A stretch of 64,000 nucleotides of DNA from positions 744,001 through 808,000 of the forward strand of contig NZ_JAHSTU010000002.1 of assembly GCF_019145495.1 (NCBI RefSeq), written 5' to 3'. This stretch comes from Pseudomonas azerbaijanoccidentalis (GTDB lineage: Bacteria > Pseudomonadota > Gammaproteobacteria > Pseudomonadales > Pseudomonadaceae). The position numbers and the translations under genes are program-made. Positions 45,725 to 56,132 of this stretch are shown one piece after another (position 1 is the first letter of the stretch; the number at the start of each line of letters is the position of its first letter). Below the pieces are notes generated by a model. The model saw only the letters and a list, made by a program, of their open reading frames with translations. It ran no database searches and was not told the origin of the DNA.

Positions 45725-45757
45725 TACAACGTTGGAGCTGTCAGGCTTGAGGGCTGA

Positions 45758-47863
45758 TTAAACGCCCGAAGCCTTGGCTGCTGCCACGTCTTTGATGGAC
45801 AGCTTGATACGGCCGCGGTTGTCCACGTCCAGTACCAGTACTTCCACTTCCTGACCTTCTTTCAGGATGTCGGTCACTTTCTCAACGCGAGCGTCGCTCA
45901 GCATGGAGATGTGAACCAGGCCGTCCTTGCCAGGCAGGATGTTGACGAATGCGCCGAAGTCGACGATGCGCTCAACCTTACCGACGTAGATCTTGCCGAT
46001 CTCGGCTTCAGCGGTGATGCCCAGAACGCGCTGACGTGCAGCTTCAGCCGCTTCCTTGGTTTCGCCGAAGATCTTGATCGAACCGTCGTCTTCGATGTCG
46101 ATCGAAGCCTTGGTTTCTTCACAGATCGCACGAATGGTCGCGCCGCCTTTACCGATGACATCACGGATTTTGTCGGTGTCGATTTTCATCGCGATCATGG
46201 TCGGAGCGTTGGCCGACAGTTCGGTACGCGACTGGCCAATGATCTGGTTCATCTGGCCGAGGATGTTCAGGCGCGCTTCCAGGGCTTGGCCCAGAGCGAT
46301 TTCCATGATCTCTTCGGTGATGCCTTTGATCTTGATGTCCATCTGCAGCGCGGTGACGCCTTTGGCGGTACCGGCTACTTTGAAGTCCATGTCGCCCAGG
46401 TGGTCTTCGTCACCCAGGATGTCGGTCAGGACGGCGAACTTCTCGCCTTCTTTAACCAGACCCATGGCGATACCGGCAACCGGTGCCTTCATCGGCACAC
46501 CAGCGTCCATCAGGGCCAGGGAAGCGCCGCAAACGGAAGCCATCGAGCTCGAACCGTTGGATTCGGTGATTTCCGAAACCACGCGGATGGTGTACGGGAA
46601 CACGTCAGCGGCTGGCAGCATGGCCGAAACCGAACGACGGGCCAGACGGCCGTGACCGATTTCACGACGACCAGCACCACCCATGCGACCACACTCGCCT
46701 ACCGAGAACGGAGGGAAGTTGTAGTGCAGCATGAACGGGTCTTTTTTCTCGCCTTCCAGGGTGTCCAGCAGCTGTGCGTCACGGGCGGTGCCCAGAGTTG
46801 CAACGACCAGAGCCTGGGTTTCGCCACGGGTGAACAGAGCCGAACCGTGGGTCTTAGGCAGAACACCGACTTCGATGTTCAACGGACGTACGGTCTTGGT
46901 GTCGCGACCGTCGATACGTGGCTTGCCGTTAACGATGTTTTCGCGAACGGTGCGGTATTCGATTTCACCGAAAGCCGCTTTCACTTCGCTGGAAGAAGGC
47001 TGGCCTTCTTCACCGGACAGCTTGGCAACAACCTGATCCTTCAACTCGCCCAGGCGAGCGTAACGGTCGGCCTTGACGGTGATGGTGTAGGCCTGGGAGA
47101 TCGCTTCGCCGAACTCGGCACGGATAGCGCCCAGCAGTTCGGTGGCTTCTGGTGCAGGAGCCCAGGTCCAGGTTGGCTTGGCAGCTTCGGCAGCCAGTTC
47201 TTTGACAGCGTTGATCACAACCTGGAACTCGTCGTGAGCAAACAGTACCGCGCCCAGCATCTGGTCTTCGGTCAGCTCTTTGGCTTCCGATTCAACCATC
47301 AGCACAGCGTCCGACGTACCGGCAACGACCATGTCCAGGCTCGAAGCAGCTTGTTGCTCGTAAGTCGGGTTCAGCAGGTAGCCGGTGCTTTCGTGGAAAG
47401 CAACGCGGGCAGCGCCGATCGGACCATCGAAAGGAATGCCGGAGATCGCCAGCGCAGCCGAGGTACCGATCATCGCAGCGATGTCCGGATCGGTCTTCTT
47501 GCTGGTGGAAACGACGGTGCAGACAACCTGCACTTCGTTCATGAAACCTTCAGGGAACAGCGGACGGATCGGACGGTCGATCAGTCGGGAAGTCAGGGTT
47601 TCTTTTTCGGAAGGACGGCCTTCACGCTTGAAGAAACCGCCAGGGATCTTACCGGCAGCGTAAGTTTTTTCCTGGTAGTGAACAGACAGAGGGAAGAAGC
47701 CCTTGCCTGGATCGGCTTGTTTTGCACCGACTACGGTCACCAATACGCTGACGTCGTCGTCAACGGTGACCAATACTGCGCCGGAGGCCTGACGGGCGAT
47801 ACGGCCAGTCTCGAGGGTAACGGTCGACTGACCGAACTGGAATTTTTTGATTACCGGGTTCAC
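45758..47863 (-). CDS. pnp: Polyribonucleotide nucleotidyltransferase (PNPase)
   Basis: 701-aa exoribonuclease and degradosome component. Starts at GTG (47863) with GTAGGACACC upstream. Two RNase PH domains ([20 protein letters not shown]; later [18 protein letters not shown] and the [13 protein letters not shown] region), then a KH domain ([19 protein letters not shown]) near residue 560 and an S1 domain ([20 protein letters not shown]) near 620. Degrades RNA phosphorolytically from the 3' end. Lies 207 nt behind rpsO, as in most gammaproteobacteria; in E. coli the rpsO-pnp spacer contains an RNase III site for autoregulation. No very clear long stem was seen in the spacer here. Confidence 0.97.
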   Translation of the reverse strand: MNPVIKKFQFGQSTVTLETGRIARQASGAVLVTVDDDVSVLVTVVGAKQADPGKGFFPLSVHYQEKTYAAGKIPGGFFKREGRPSEKETLTSRLIDRPIRPLFPEGFMNEVQVVCTVVSTSKKTDPDIAAMIGTSAALAISGIPFDGPIGAARVAFHESTGYLLNPTYEQQAASSLDMVVAGTSDAVLMVESEAKELTEDQMLGAVLFAHDEFQVVINAVKELAAEAAKPTWTWAPAPEATELLGAIRAEFGEAISQAYTITVKADRYARLGELKDQVVAKLSGEEGQPSSSEVKAAFGEIEYRTVRENIVNGKPRIDGRDTKTVRPLNIEVGVLPKTHGSALFTRGETQALVVATLGTARDAQLLDTLEGEKKDPFMLHYNFPPFSVGECGRMGGAGRREIGHGRLARRSVSAMLPAADVFPYTIRVVSEITESNGSSSMASVCGASLALMDAGVPMKAPVAGIAMGLVKEGEKFAVLTDILGDEDHLGDMDFKVAGTAKGVTALQMDIKIKGITEEIMEIALGQALEARLNILGQMNQIIGQSRTELSANAPTMIAMKIDTDKIRDVIGKGGATIRAICEETKASIDIEDDGSIKIFGETKEAAEAARQRVLGITAEAEIGKIYVGKVERIVDFGAFVNILPGKDGLVHISMLSDARVEKVTDILKEGQEVEVLVLDVDNRGRIKLSIKDVAAAKASGV

Positions 47864-48070
47864 GGTGTCCTACCTTCTTTTGTGGCTCTTGGGGAAACGG
47901 GTTTCTTGCGAAATTCTTGGGCAACGCCGGGAATCGGCCCGACACATTTGTCCAGGTGCTACTCAGGTAAAGCAGGTATCCAGATAAAACTTGAGGCTGG
48001 GAGCCTGCCATGCGCCGGCGGGAAACCCACTGGTGCACGACAGACAACCAACCTCTAGCGCAATCGCTTA

Positions 48071-48340
48071 TTAGCGACGCAGACCCAGGCGAGCGATCAG
48101 AGCGCTGTAACGGCTCACGTCCTTGCCTTTCAGGTAGTCCAGCAGCTTACGACGCTGGTTTACCATGCGGATCAGACCACGACGGGAGTGGTGATCTTTA
48201 CCGTTGGCCTTGAAGTGACCTTGCAGTTTGTTGATGTTGGCGGTCAGCAGTGCAACTTGCACTTCTGGCGAACCAGTGTCACCAACAGCTTGCTGGTAGT
48301 CAGCAACGATTTGAGCTTTTTCTTGAACGTCGAGAGCCAT
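48071..48340 (-). CDS. rpsO: 30S ribosomal protein S15
   Basis: 89-aa primary 16S rRNA-binding protein ([42 protein letters not shown]). AAAGGATTG precedes the ATG. In E. coli S15 represses its own translation by binding its mRNA leader; a structured leader is present here between 48360 and 48438. It is followed by pnp and preceded by truB. Confidence 0.98.
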   Translation of the reverse strand: MALDVQEKAQIVADYQQAVGDTGSPEVQVALLTANINKLQGHFKANGKDHHSRRGLIRMVNQRRKLLDYLKGKDVSRYSALIARLGLRR

Positions 48341-48359
48341 GAGGCAATCCTTTTATCAG

Positions 48360-48438
48360 GAAACTGTTTCAGAAAAACAGTTTCAACAGGCCAGGGACAA
48401 ATCCCTGTATCTATAAATGAGTAGTGACCGTGCCTGTT
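48360..48438 (-). promoter_or_regulatory. Structured rpsO leader, candidate S15 autoregulatory element
   Basis: On the minus strand: AACAGGC (48438-48432) can pair with GCCTGTT (48391-48385), enclosing hairpin CAGGGA-TTTG-TCCCTG (48407-48392); a second hairpin GAAACTGTTT/AAACAGTTTC (48384-48360) ends 19 nt before the rpsO ATG. There is no T run, so these are not terminators. Confidence 0.45.
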
Positions 48439-48482
48439 AACAGCCACCCTCGCCAGCCTGCTGTTATGCAGACTGGTTTCGG

Positions 48483-49400
48483 TCATTCCGACCGAATCAA
48501 ACGACGCGGCGCGATGCGCCCGTCTTCGCTCACTTCACCGATACCGATGAAGCGACCATTGTGATCCTGTACCCGTACCATGCCGAACTTCGGAGCATCC
48601 GGAGCGCGTACCGGCTGGCCATTGAGCCAGTAGAACGAGCTGTGCTCCGAAAACTGCAACAGTGGCCAGTCAAGCAAGCCGCTGTCCGATGGCATCAGGA
48701 AGCGATCGACCGCTTCGTTGCCGCCTTCGGCATGTACCGCTTCCAACTCTTCGAGGGTGACCGTCTGAGCCAGCGTGAAAGGCCCGGCCTGGGTACGTCG
48801 CAGTTCTGCAACGTAAGCGCCACAACCGAGTTGTTCACCAATATCCTCCACGAGGGTGCGGATATAGGTGCCTTTGCTGCAATCCACTGCCAGTCTTGCA
48901 GTATCACCTTCGAAGGCCAGCAATTCCAAGCGCGCAATAGTAACAGAACGCGGTTCGCGCTCCACTACTTCGCCTGCACGGGCCAGCTTGTATAGCGGCT
49001 GGCCATCACGCTTGAGGGCCGAGTACATCGGCGGTATCTGACTGATTTGCCCACGAAAATGCGGCAGAGCAGCTTCGATATCGGCGCGACCAACGGTCAC
49101 CGGGCGTTCCTGCAAAACTTCACCCTCGGCGTCCGCCGTGGTGGTGGTTTTGCCCAGTTGCGCCAAAGTCTCGTAACCCTTGTCGGAATCGAGCAGGTAT
49201 TGCGAGAACTTGGTGGCTTCACCGAAGCACAACGGCAGCACGCCGGTGGCCAGCGGATCGAGGCTGCCGGTGTGACCGGCCTTCTCGGCGTTGAGCAACC
49301 AGCGGACCTTCTGCAAGGCCGCGTTGGAGGTGAACCCCAGCGGCTTGTCGAGCAGGATGATGCCGCTGACGTTACGACGGATACGTTTGACCTGAGCCAC
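48483..49400 (-). CDS. truB: tRNA pseudouridine(55) synthase TruB
   Basis: 305-aa enzyme that makes pseudouridine 55 in the T loop. Starts at GTG (49400), with AAGGAGTAATC upstream. Catalytic Asp in [17 protein letters not shown]; also [10 protein letters not shown] and [16 protein letters not shown]. The C-terminal domain ([20 protein letters not shown]) is the PUA-like TruB_C. The gene starts 3 nt after rbfA, same operon. Confidence 0.97.
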   Translation of the reverse strand: MAQVKRIRRNVSGIILLDKPLGFTSNAALQKVRWLLNAEKAGHTGSLDPLATGVLPLCFGEATKFSQYLLDSDKGYETLAQLGKTTTTADAEGEVLQERPVTVGRADIEAALPHFRGQISQIPPMYSALKRDGQPLYKLARAGEVVEREPRSVTIARLELLAFEGDTARLAVDCSKGTYIRTLVEDIGEQLGCGAYVAELRRTQAGPFTLAQTVTLEELEAVHAEGGNEAVDRFLMPSDSGLLDWPLLQFSEHSSFYWLNGQPVRAPDAPKFGMVRVQDHNGRFIGIGEVSEDGRIAPRRLIRSE

Positions 49401-49403
49401 CGA

Positions 49404-49805
49404 TTACTCCTTGGTGTCTTCGGCTTCTGCCGCAACCGGATGCTGATTGTCTTCAGCCACAGCGCGCTCGATCAATGCCGACAGATGCGCACCGCGCACG
49501 ACGCTTTCGTCGTAGTGGAAGTGCAACTGTGGAACGCTGCGCAGCTTCATTTCGCGAGCCAGCTGCATGCGCAGGAAACCCGCGGCGGAGTTCAGCACCT
49601 TGATGCTTTGAGCGATGTCTTCCGCACTGTCCTGGCCCATCACGGTGATGAAAATCTTGGCGTGACCGACGTCACGGCTGACTTCCACTGCGGTAATGGT
49701 GACCAGGCCGACGCGCGGGTCTTTGACTTCGCGACGGATCAGCTGTGCCAGCTCGCGCTGCATCTGATCGCCGATACGTTGGGTACGGCTATATTCTTTT
49801 GCCAT
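49404..49805 (-). CDS. rbfA: Ribosome-binding factor A
   Basis: 133-aa 30S maturation factor with the KH-like fold; [20 protein letters not shown] and [16 protein letters not shown] are typical. The acidic C-terminal tail ([17 protein letters not shown]) is a usual extension in pseudomonads. It lies 159 nt behind infB; the gap holds a G+C hairpin (49860-49893). Coupled tightly with truB. Confidence 0.96.
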   Translation of the reverse strand: MAKEYSRTQRIGDQMQRELAQLIRREVKDPRVGLVTITAVEVSRDVGHAKIFITVMGQDSAEDIAQSIKVLNSAAGFLRMQLAREMKLRSVPQLHFHYDESVVRGAHLSALIERAVAEDNQHPVAAEAEDTKE

Positions 49806-49859
49806 GTCTTGTTACCTGTAACTGCCCCACGGTGAAACCCGTGTGGTCTGAAAGCGGCA

Positions 49860-49893
49860 AACGCCCGGCCTGACAGAAGCCAGACCGGGCGTT
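49860..49893 (-). other. G+C-rich hairpin between infB and rbfA
   Basis: AACGCCCGG and CCGGGCGTT with a 16-nt loop. On the minus strand it is followed by TGCCGC, not a T run, so it is more likely an mRNA processing or stability element than an efficient terminator. Confidence 0.5.
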
Positions 49894-49964
49894 GCGTTTA
49901 GAGTCCGGGTGATGCGCCGCACAATACAGTGCGGCCGACCATCACGGCTCCTGAAGTGCGCGAG

Positions 49965-52487
49965 TTAGAGGCTGCGAGCAACCTGAACCTTCTCGAAGAC
50001 TTCGATCTTGTCACCGACTTTGACGTCGTTGTAGCTCTTAACGCCGATACCGCATTCCATGCCGGCACGTACTTCGGAAGCGTCATCCTTGAAGCGGCGC
50101 AGGGATTCCAGCTCGCCTTCGAAGATAACGATGTCTTCACGCAGTACACGGATTGGACGGTTACGGTGAACAACACCTTCGATAACCATGCAACCGGCGA
50201 TCGCGCCAAACTTCGGCGAACGGAACACGTCACGCACTTCGGCGATACCCAGGATGTTCTCGCGAACATCGCTGCCGAGCATACCGGTCAGGGCTTTCTT
50301 GACGTCTTCGATGATGTCGTAGATCACGTTGTAGTAACGCATATCCAGACCTTCCTGCTCGACGATCTTGCGAGCGCCGGCATCGGCACGCACGTTAAAG
50401 CCGAACAGTACAGCGTTGGAAGCCAGTGCCAGGTTGGCGTCGGATTCGGTGATACCACCAACACCGCCACCCACTACACGCACTTGCACTTCGTCGTTGC
50501 CCAGGCCATTCAAGGCACCGTTCAACGCTTCCAACGAACCACGGACGTCGGATTTGAGGACGATGTTGAGCGTCTTCTTCTCTTCCTGACCCATGTTTTC
50601 GAAGATGTTTTCCAGCTTGCCGGCGTGAGCGCGAGCCAGTTTGACTTCGCGGAACTTGCCTTGACGGAACAGAGCCACTTCACGGGCTTTCTTCTCGTCG
50701 GCAACCACGCTCATCTCGTCGCCAGCGTCCGGGGTACCGTCCAGGCCGAGAATCTCGACAGGGATGGCCGGACCGGCTTCCTTGATTGGCTTGCCGTTCT
50801 CGTCGAGCATGGCACGTACACGGCCATAGTTCGAACCGACCAGGACCATGTCGCCTTGGCGCAGGGTACCGTCTTGAACCAGAACGGTAGCCACCGGGCC
50901 GCGGCCCTTGTCCAGACGGGACTCAACCACCACACCACGGCCAGGAGCCGATGGGGTTGCAGTCAGCTCCAGAACTTCGGCTTGCAGCAATACGGCTTCG
51001 AGCAGTTCGTCGACGCCTGTACCCATCTTCGCCGAGACCGGTACGAATGGAGTGTCACCACCCCACTCTTCCGACGTCACGCCGTGAACCGACAGTTCGC
51101 TACGGATACGATCGAGGTCAGCACCTGGCTTGTCGATCTTGTTCACTGCAACAACCAGTGGAACGCCTGCAGCTACTGCGTGCTGGACAGCTTCAATGGT
51201 CTGCGGCATCACGCCGTCGTCCGCTGCAACCACCAGGATCACGATGTCGGTCGCCTTGGCACCACGGGCACGCATTGCGGTAAACGCAGCGTGACCAGGG
51301 GTGTCGAGGAACGTCACCATGCCACGGTCGGTTTCAACGTGGTATGCACCGATGTGCTGGGTGATACCACCGGCTTCGCCAGCAGCAACCTTGGCACGAC
51401 GGATGTAGTCGAGCAGGGAAGTTTTACCGTGGTCAACGTGGCCCATTACGGTCACGACTGGCGCACGGGAAACAGCCTCACCTTCAAACTTCAGGGACTC
51501 GGCCAGGGAATCTTCCAGGGCGGTGTCGCTGACCAGGGTCACTTTGTGGCCCAGTTCTTCAGCAACCAGTTGGGCAGTTTCCTGATCCAGTACCTGGTTG
51601 ATGGTCGCTGGAGTACCCAGTTTGAACATGAACTTGATGATTTCAGCAGCCTTGACCGACATCTGCTGAGCGAGATCGCCAACAGTGATGGTCTCGCCGA
51701 TCTTCACTTCGCGCACAACAGGGCCGGTAGGGCTCTGGAAACCGTGTGCGTTGCGTTTCTTCAGCTTGGCCTTGCCGCGACCACCGCGACGGAAGCCATC
51801 GCTTTCTTCGTCGGTAGTACGTGGGGCAACGCGTGGCGCAGGCGCCTTTTCTTTAACCGAAGCACGATGCGGAGCGTTTTTGCGCTCGCCATCGCCACCA
51901 CCACCGCGACGATTGTTATCGTCAGCACGTGGTTTGTCCGGACGGCGCGGTTCGTCACGCTTGCGAGCGTCGGCAGCCGGTGCAGCAGCTACAACCGGAG
52001 CGCTTTCACGCACAGGTTCGGCCACTGGAGCCGGTGCGGCAACAGGTTCCGCTGGAGCGGTCGGCGCAGCAGCAGGCTGGCGACGCGCTTCTTCTTCGGC
52101 GCGGCGCTTGGCTTCTTCTTCAGCCTTCTGACGAGCAGCATTTTCTACTGCGCGACGTTCATCCATTTCACGCTTGCGCTCGGCTTCGATTTCTTCCGGG
52201 CTGCGCTGTACGAAGACTTTCTTTTTGCGTACTTCTACGCTGATGCTTTTGCTGCCAGCAACACGCAGGGTGCTGGTGGTTTTACGCTGCAGCGTAATCT
52301 TGCGTGGTTCTTCCACTTTCGCCTTGTGGCTGCTTTTCAAGTGAGTCAGCAACGATTGCTTCTCACTGTCAGTCACACTTTCTTCGGCGGCGGTGTGCGG
52401 CAGACCTGCCTCACGCATCTGCTGCAACAGGCGCTCTACCGGTGTTTTGACCTCATCGGCCAGTTGTTTCACCGTGACTTGCGTCAT
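49965..52487 (-). CDS. infB: Translation initiation factor IF-2
   Basis: 840-aa GTPase that places initiator tRNA on the 30S subunit. N-terminal IF2_N domain ([20 protein letters not shown]), a ~170-residue charged and Ala/Glu/Arg-rich linker, a second IF2_N ([20 protein letters not shown]), then the G domain near residue 345 ([43 protein letters not shown]), and domains II-IV. AGGAGAGAAGTGC precedes the ATG. It follows nusA by 27 nt. Internal in-frame starts giving IF2 isoforms are possible, as in E. coli, but were not resolved. Because of codon bias a long open frame exists on the other strand; it is not coding. Confidence 0.97.
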   Translation of the reverse strand: MTQVTVKQLADEVKTPVERLLQQMREAGLPHTAAEESVTDSEKQSLLTHLKSSHKAKVEEPRKITLQRKTTSTLRVAGSKSISVEVRKKKVFVQRSPEEIEAERKREMDERRAVENAARQKAEEEAKRRAEEEARRQPAAAPTAPAEPVAAPAPVAEPVRESAPVVAAAPAADARKRDEPRRPDKPRADDNNRRGGGGDGERKNAPHRASVKEKAPAPRVAPRTTDEESDGFRRGGRGKAKLKKRNAHGFQSPTGPVVREVKIGETITVGDLAQQMSVKAAEIIKFMFKLGTPATINQVLDQETAQLVAEELGHKVTLVSDTALEDSLAESLKFEGEAVSRAPVVTVMGHVDHGKTSLLDYIRRAKVAAGEAGGITQHIGAYHVETDRGMVTFLDTPGHAAFTAMRARGAKATDIVILVVAADDGVMPQTIEAVQHAVAAGVPLVVAVNKIDKPGADLDRIRSELSVHGVTSEEWGGDTPFVPVSAKMGTGVDELLEAVLLQAEVLELTATPSAPGRGVVVESRLDKGRGPVATVLVQDGTLRQGDMVLVGSNYGRVRAMLDENGKPIKEAGPAIPVEILGLDGTPDAGDEMSVVADEKKAREVALFRQGKFREVKLARAHAGKLENIFENMGQEEKKTLNIVLKSDVRGSLEALNGALNGLGNDEVQVRVVGGGVGGITESDANLALASNAVLFGFNVRADAGARKIVEQEGLDMRYYNVIYDIIEDVKKALTGMLGSDVRENILGIAEVRDVFRSPKFGAIAGCMVIEGVVHRNRPIRVLREDIVIFEGELESLRRFKDDASEVRAGMECGIGVKSYNDVKVGDKIEVFEKVQVARSL

Positions 52488-52514
52488 GCACTTCTCTCCT
52501 CAGGCCGCGCCTAA

Positions 52515-53996
52515 TTACTCGAACCAGTGGGCTCGGGCGGCCATGATCAACTTGCCGGCACGATCATCGTCAATGCCGTCGATGTCGAGCAGGTCGTCAA
52601 TAGACTGCTCGGCCAGGTCTTCGCGGGTAATTACGCCGCGCACCGCCAGTTCCATCGCCAAATCCTTGTCCATACCCTCAAGCGAGAGCAGGTCTTCGGC
52701 CGGATGGGCGTCTGCCAGCTTTTCCTCAGTAGCGATGGCTTTGGTCAACAAACGATCCTTGGCACGAGCGCGAAGCTCGTTGACGGTGTCTTCGTCAAAG
52801 CCGTCGATGTTGAGCATTTCTTCCAACGGTACGTAGGCAATCTCTTCCAGGCTGGTGAAGCCTTCATCTACCAGCACCTGAGCCAAATCTTCGTCGACTT
52901 CCAGCTCGTCGATGAAGTTGCGCAGGATGTCGCCGGTTTCTGCTTGCTGCTTAGCCTGGATGTCCGATTCGGTCATCACGTTCAGGGTCCAGCCAGTCAA
53001 CTGGCTAGCCAGACGCACGTTCTGACCACCGCGACCGATGGCCTGAGCCAGATTGTCTGCGCCAACGGCGATGTCCATTGCGTGGGCATCTTCGTCAACG
53101 ATAATTGCCGCAACCTCAGCCGGGGACATGGCGTTGATTACGAACTGAGCCGGGTTGTCGTCCCACAGGACGATGTCCACACGCTCACCGCCCAACTCGC
53201 CCGACACTGCCTGGACGCGCGAACCGCGCATACCAATGCAAGCGCCCTGCGGGTCGATGCGTTTGTCCTTGGAGCGGACGGCGATCTTGGCGCGCGAACC
53301 CGGATCACGGGACGCAGCCATCACTTCGATCAGGCCTTCTGCAATTTCCGGCACTTCGATGCGGAACAGCTCGATCAGCATTTCCGGCGCGGTACGCGAC
53401 AGGATCAGCTGCGGGCCGCGGTTCTCGGTGCGGATTTCCTTGAGCAGCGCACGCAAGCGCACGCCAACCCGGAAGGTTTCGCGAGAAATGATGTCTTCAC
53501 GGGCCAGCAACGCTTCTGCGTTGTTACCCAGATCGACGATCACGTTGTCGCGGGTCACTTTCTTCACGGTGCCGGAGATGATTTCACCCAGGCGTTCGCG
53601 GTAAGCGTCAACAACCTGAGCGCGCTCGGCTTCGCGAACCTTCTGCACGATGACTTGCTTGGCAGTCTGTGCAGCGATACGACCGAATTCGATAGACTCG
53701 ATTTTTTCTTCGACGACGTCACCGACCTTGGCGCCAGGATGCGTTTCAGCAACCTTGCTCGGCCAGGTTTCGATGGCCGGATCGTCCAGGTCAGCTTCTT
53801 CGACGACCGTCCAGCGACGGAAAGTCTCATAAGCACCGGTGTGGCGATTGATTTCCACACGCAGATCAACTTCGTCCTCAAAACGCTTTTTGGTAGCAGT
53901 GGCCAGAGCCAGCTCCAGCGCTTCAAAAATAACGTTTGCCGGTACACCCTTTTCGTTGGATACCGACTCAACAACCAGCAGTACTTCTTTGCTCAT
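52515..53996 (-). CDS. nusA: Transcription termination/antitermination factor NusA
   Basis: 493-aa RNA polymerase accessory factor. The start at 53996 ([19 protein letters not shown]) is the family N-terminus; a longer frame to 54017 is not needed. NusA N-domain, S1 domain ([20 protein letters not shown]), KH1 and KH2 ([38 protein letters not shown]), and two acidic C-terminal repeats ([31 protein letters not shown] and [17 protein letters not shown]). It promotes pausing, intrinsic termination and antitermination. The operon has two strong intrinsic terminators before it (54541-54632), which NusA could influence. Confidence 0.97.
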   Translation of the reverse strand: MSKEVLLVVESVSNEKGVPANVIFEALELALATATKKRFEDEVDLRVEINRHTGAYETFRRWTVVEEADLDDPAIETWPSKVAETHPGAKVGDVVEEKIESIEFGRIAAQTAKQVIVQKVREAERAQVVDAYRERLGEIISGTVKKVTRDNVIVDLGNNAEALLAREDIISRETFRVGVRLRALLKEIRTENRGPQLILSRTAPEMLIELFRIEVPEIAEGLIEVMAASRDPGSRAKIAVRSKDKRIDPQGACIGMRGSRVQAVSGELGGERVDIVLWDDNPAQFVINAMSPAEVAAIIVDEDAHAMDIAVGADNLAQAIGRGGQNVRLASQLTGWTLNVMTESDIQAKQQAETGDILRNFIDELEVDEDLAQVLVDEGFTSLEEIAYVPLEEMLNIDGFDEDTVNELRARAKDRLLTKAIATEEKLADAHPAEDLLSLEGMDKDLAMELAVRGVITREDLAEQSIDDLLDIDGIDDDRAGKLIMAARAHWFE

Positions 53997-54043
53997 CGTA
54001 CGCCTCGCCTTTCGCAAGCCATTGGATCCGCGGGATCCGCGTC

Positions 54044-54502
54044 TCAGTCAAAACTGGGAATAATGTTGGCCTTGTCGATCATATCGATCGGCAACAGGAA
54101 TTCATGGTCTTCAACCTGCACCACGACATCCTGTTCTTCTACACCGCGCAGAAGGCCCTGAAAGTTGCGTCGACCTTCAAAAGGCGAGCGCAGCTTGATC
54201 TTCACTTGTTCACCGGCAAATTTTGCAAACTGCTCAAGAGTGAACAGTGGGCGTTCCATGCCAGGCGAGGAAACTTCAAGGGTGTATTCAACGGAAATTG
54301 GATCTTCAACATCCAGCACACCGCTGATCTGACGGCTGACAATGGCGCAATCGTCCACCAGCACGCCACCCTCTTTATCGATATAAACGCGCAACATCGA
54401 GTGACGACCCTGAGCCGAGAACTCGATACCCCAGCATTCATAGCCTAGGGCCACGACCACCGGGGCCAGCAAGGCCTGCAACTCTTCTAGCTTGCTCGAC
54501 AC
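54044..54502 (-). CDS. rimP: Ribosome maturation factor RimP
   Basis: 152-aa 30S assembly factor (YhbC/P15A). Starts at GTG (54502): [39 protein letters not shown] is the conserved alpha/beta core and the C-terminal SH3-like part includes [17 protein letters not shown]. It is the first protein gene of the rimP-nusA-infB-rbfA-truB group, 47 nt before nusA. The upstream 138 bases hold two terminators that follow tRNA-fMet. Confidence 0.95.
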   Translation of the reverse strand: MSSKLEELQALLAPVVVALGYECWGIEFSAQGRHSMLRVYIDKEGGVLVDDCAIVSRQISGVLDVEDPISVEYTLEVSSPGMERPLFTLEQFAKFAGEQVKIKLRSPFEGRRNFQGLLRGVEEQDVVVQVEDHEFLLPIDMIDKANIIPSFD

Positions 54503-54540
54503 CTGAACCCCCTAGTGCATGTATGTGCATGCTATGCAAA

Positions 54541-54565
54541 ATAAAAAAATGGGCGAAACGCCCAT
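54541..54565 (-). terminator. Intrinsic terminator just before rimP
   Basis: On the minus strand ATGGGCG-TTT-CGCCCAT followed by TTTTTTTAT, about 40-60 nt before the rimP GTG. Confidence 0.85.
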
Positions 54566-54609
54566 CCTTGAAACGCCGTCGAACAGCGGCGTTGAAAGTG
54601 TCCAGCTAA

Positions 54610-54632
54610 CAAAAAGCCCCTTAAAAGGGGCT
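54610..54632 (-). terminator. Intrinsic terminator after tRNA-fMet
   Basis: On the minus strand AGCCCCTT-TT-AAGGGGCT followed by TTTTG, 9 nt after the tRNA-fMet 3' end. A third, T-less hairpin (AACGCCG/CGGCGTT) lies between the two terminators. Confidence 0.85.
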
Positions 54633-54640
54633 CCTTAAAC

Positions 54641-54717
<77 letters not shown>

Positions 54718-54814
54718 ACAAAGCTGGGGCGGAAGTATACGACCGATCCCCTACAGGGTCAATGTAACCTTCCACCTGCAAGAAAGCCCGCAACAGCGGG
54801 CTCTCCTGACTAAT

Positions 54815-54900
54815 TGGTACCGAGAAGGGGACTCGAACCCCTACACCCTATGGGCACAACCACCTCAAGGTTGCGTGTCTACCAATTCCACCACCTCGGC
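54815..54900 (-). tRNA. tRNA-Leu(GAG)
   Basis: 86 nt with encoded CCA and a long variable arm (TGGTTGTGCCCATAGGGTGT). Acceptor GCCGAGG/TCTCGGT, anticodon loop CTTGAGG (GAG, reads CUC/CUU), T loop TTCGAGT. It lies 22 nt after secG; E. coli also has leuU behind secG. Confidence 0.96.
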
Positions 54901-54922
54901 AATACTACGTTTGAAACCCTTC

Positions 54923-55306
54923 TTACTTTTGCTCTTGAGCTGGAGGCACGTCAGTCGCTGGAGTAGCCGACTTTTGCTCTTGAAGCACCGGGACATCATC
55001 AGAAGCCGGTTGCTGCTTTGGAACTTCCAGCACCGCTGGGTTTGGGAGACCTACTTGAGTCAGCTGGTGAGCCTTCTCTTTAGCAAAGTAACCTAACCCC
55101 AAGCTGGTTATGAAAAAACCTGCGGCAAGTATAGCAGTAAACTTACTAAGAAAGGTAGAGGAACCTTGGCTTCCGAACACAGTATTTGAAGCACCTGCTC
55201 CGAAAGACGCGCCAGCGTCCGCACCTTTACCCTGCTGCAGCAATACGAGAGCAACTACGCCCAATGCACCCAGCAGATGAAAAACGACTACGACTGTTTC
55301 CAGCAT
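54923..55306 (-). CDS. secG: Protein translocase subunit SecG
   Basis: 127-aa inner-membrane protein of the SecYEG channel. The ATG at 55306 ([20 protein letters not shown]) gives the typical start; a longer frame is ignored. Two membrane helices, residues ~2-22 and ~52-72 ([20 protein letters not shown]), with the [19 protein letters not shown] loop between. The C-terminal tail has a twice-repeated PA(T)D(V)P(P)..QEQK-like pattern ([16 protein letters not shown]). It lies 4 nt behind tpiA. Confidence 0.95.
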   Translation of the reverse strand: MLETVVVVFHLLGALGVVALVLLQQGKGADAGASFGAGASNTVFGSQGSSTFLSKFTAILAAGFFITSLGLGYFAKEKAHQLTQVGLPNPAVLEVPKQQPASDDVPVLQEQKSATPATDVPPAQEQK

Positions 55307-55310
55307 TTTT

Positions 55311-56066
55311 TCAGTTTCCCGCGGCGCGACAAATCGCACCGAACTCATCTGCATTCAGGGAAGCCCCACCAATGAGGCCCCCATCGATATCCGGCATGCC
55401 GAACAGTTCGACCGCATTGGCCGCCTTCACGCTGCCGCCGTATAGAAGCCGCACACCTTGTGCGACTTCAGAATTCTTTGCCGCCAACTGAGCACGGATG
55501 GCTGCGTGCACATCCTGAGCCTGTTGCGGCGAAGCAGTCAGCCCGGTGCCAATGGCCCAGACCGGCTCGTAAGCAATTACTGCATTTGCAAACACACCGA
55601 CACCCAACTCATCGATGATGCTACCCAGCTGACGCGAGACGACTTCAACAGTCTCCCCCGCTTCGCGCTGCTCGAGGGTTTCCCCTACACACAACACCGG
55701 GATCAAGCCACTTGCCTGTGCCGCTGCGAACTTGCGAATCAGCACTGCGTCCAGCTCACCCATAATCTGGCGGCGTTCGGAGTGCCCGACAAGTACCAGG
55801 GAACAACCTGCATCCACTAACTGACTTGGCGAGATCTCACCGGTCAGTGCACCTTGCCCGGCTTCCACTGCAGAGTTCTGCGCGCCGACCGAAATCGACT
55901 TTCCTTCCAGGCCATCAATCACTTGATTGATATGCAGGAAAGGCGGGAATACCGCGACATCAACACCGCTCGGCAAGGCCAAGTCACGAAGGCCGTTGAT
56001 CAGCTCAGCGACGCTGGCGCGGGTACCGTGCATCTTCCAGTTACCAGCTACCATAGGGCGACGCAT
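55311..56066 (-). CDS. tpiA: Triosephosphate isomerase
   Basis: 251-aa TIM-barrel enzyme interconverting DHAP and glyceraldehyde-3-phosphate. Active-site residues: Asn/Lys in VAGNWKMHG, His in LVGHSERR, Glu in [11 protein letters not shown]; phosphate loop GGSVKAAN. Length is usual. It is located between glmM (66 nt upstream) and secG (4 nt downstream). Confidence 0.97.
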   Translation of the reverse strand: MRRPMVAGNWKMHGTRASVAELINGLRDLALPSGVDVAVFPPFLHINQVIDGLEGKSISVGAQNSAVEAGQGALTGEISPSQLVDAGCSLVLVGHSERRQIMGELDAVLIRKFAAAQASGLIPVLCVGETLEQREAGETVEVVSRQLGSIIDELGVGVFANAVIAYEPVWAIGTGLTASPQQAQDVHAAIRAQLAAKNSEVAQGVRLLYGGSVKAANAVELFGMPDIDGGLIGGASLNADEFGAICRAAGN

Positions 56067-56132
56067 GCTGTACCTCGTCGGTCAAAGTGGGCGCAGATGT
56101 TACCCAACACAATCAAGGCTGGCAAGCCGAAT

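Noticed and set aside
45911..48058. 715-codon plus-strand open frame opposite pnp
   Set aside because: Antisense shadow of pnp, extending into the rpsO-pnp spacer; no recognisable domain.
49929..52514. 861-codon open frame on the plus strand opposite infB
   Set aside because: It is the antisense shadow of infB. Its composition (runs of His, Val, Asp, Phe, Thr, Gln) mirrors reversed Pseudomonas codon bias and it has no family resemblance or ribosome site.
52527..54161. 544-codon plus-strand open frame opposite nusA
   Set aside because: Antisense shadow of nusA and part of rimP; the true genes have complete domain sets.
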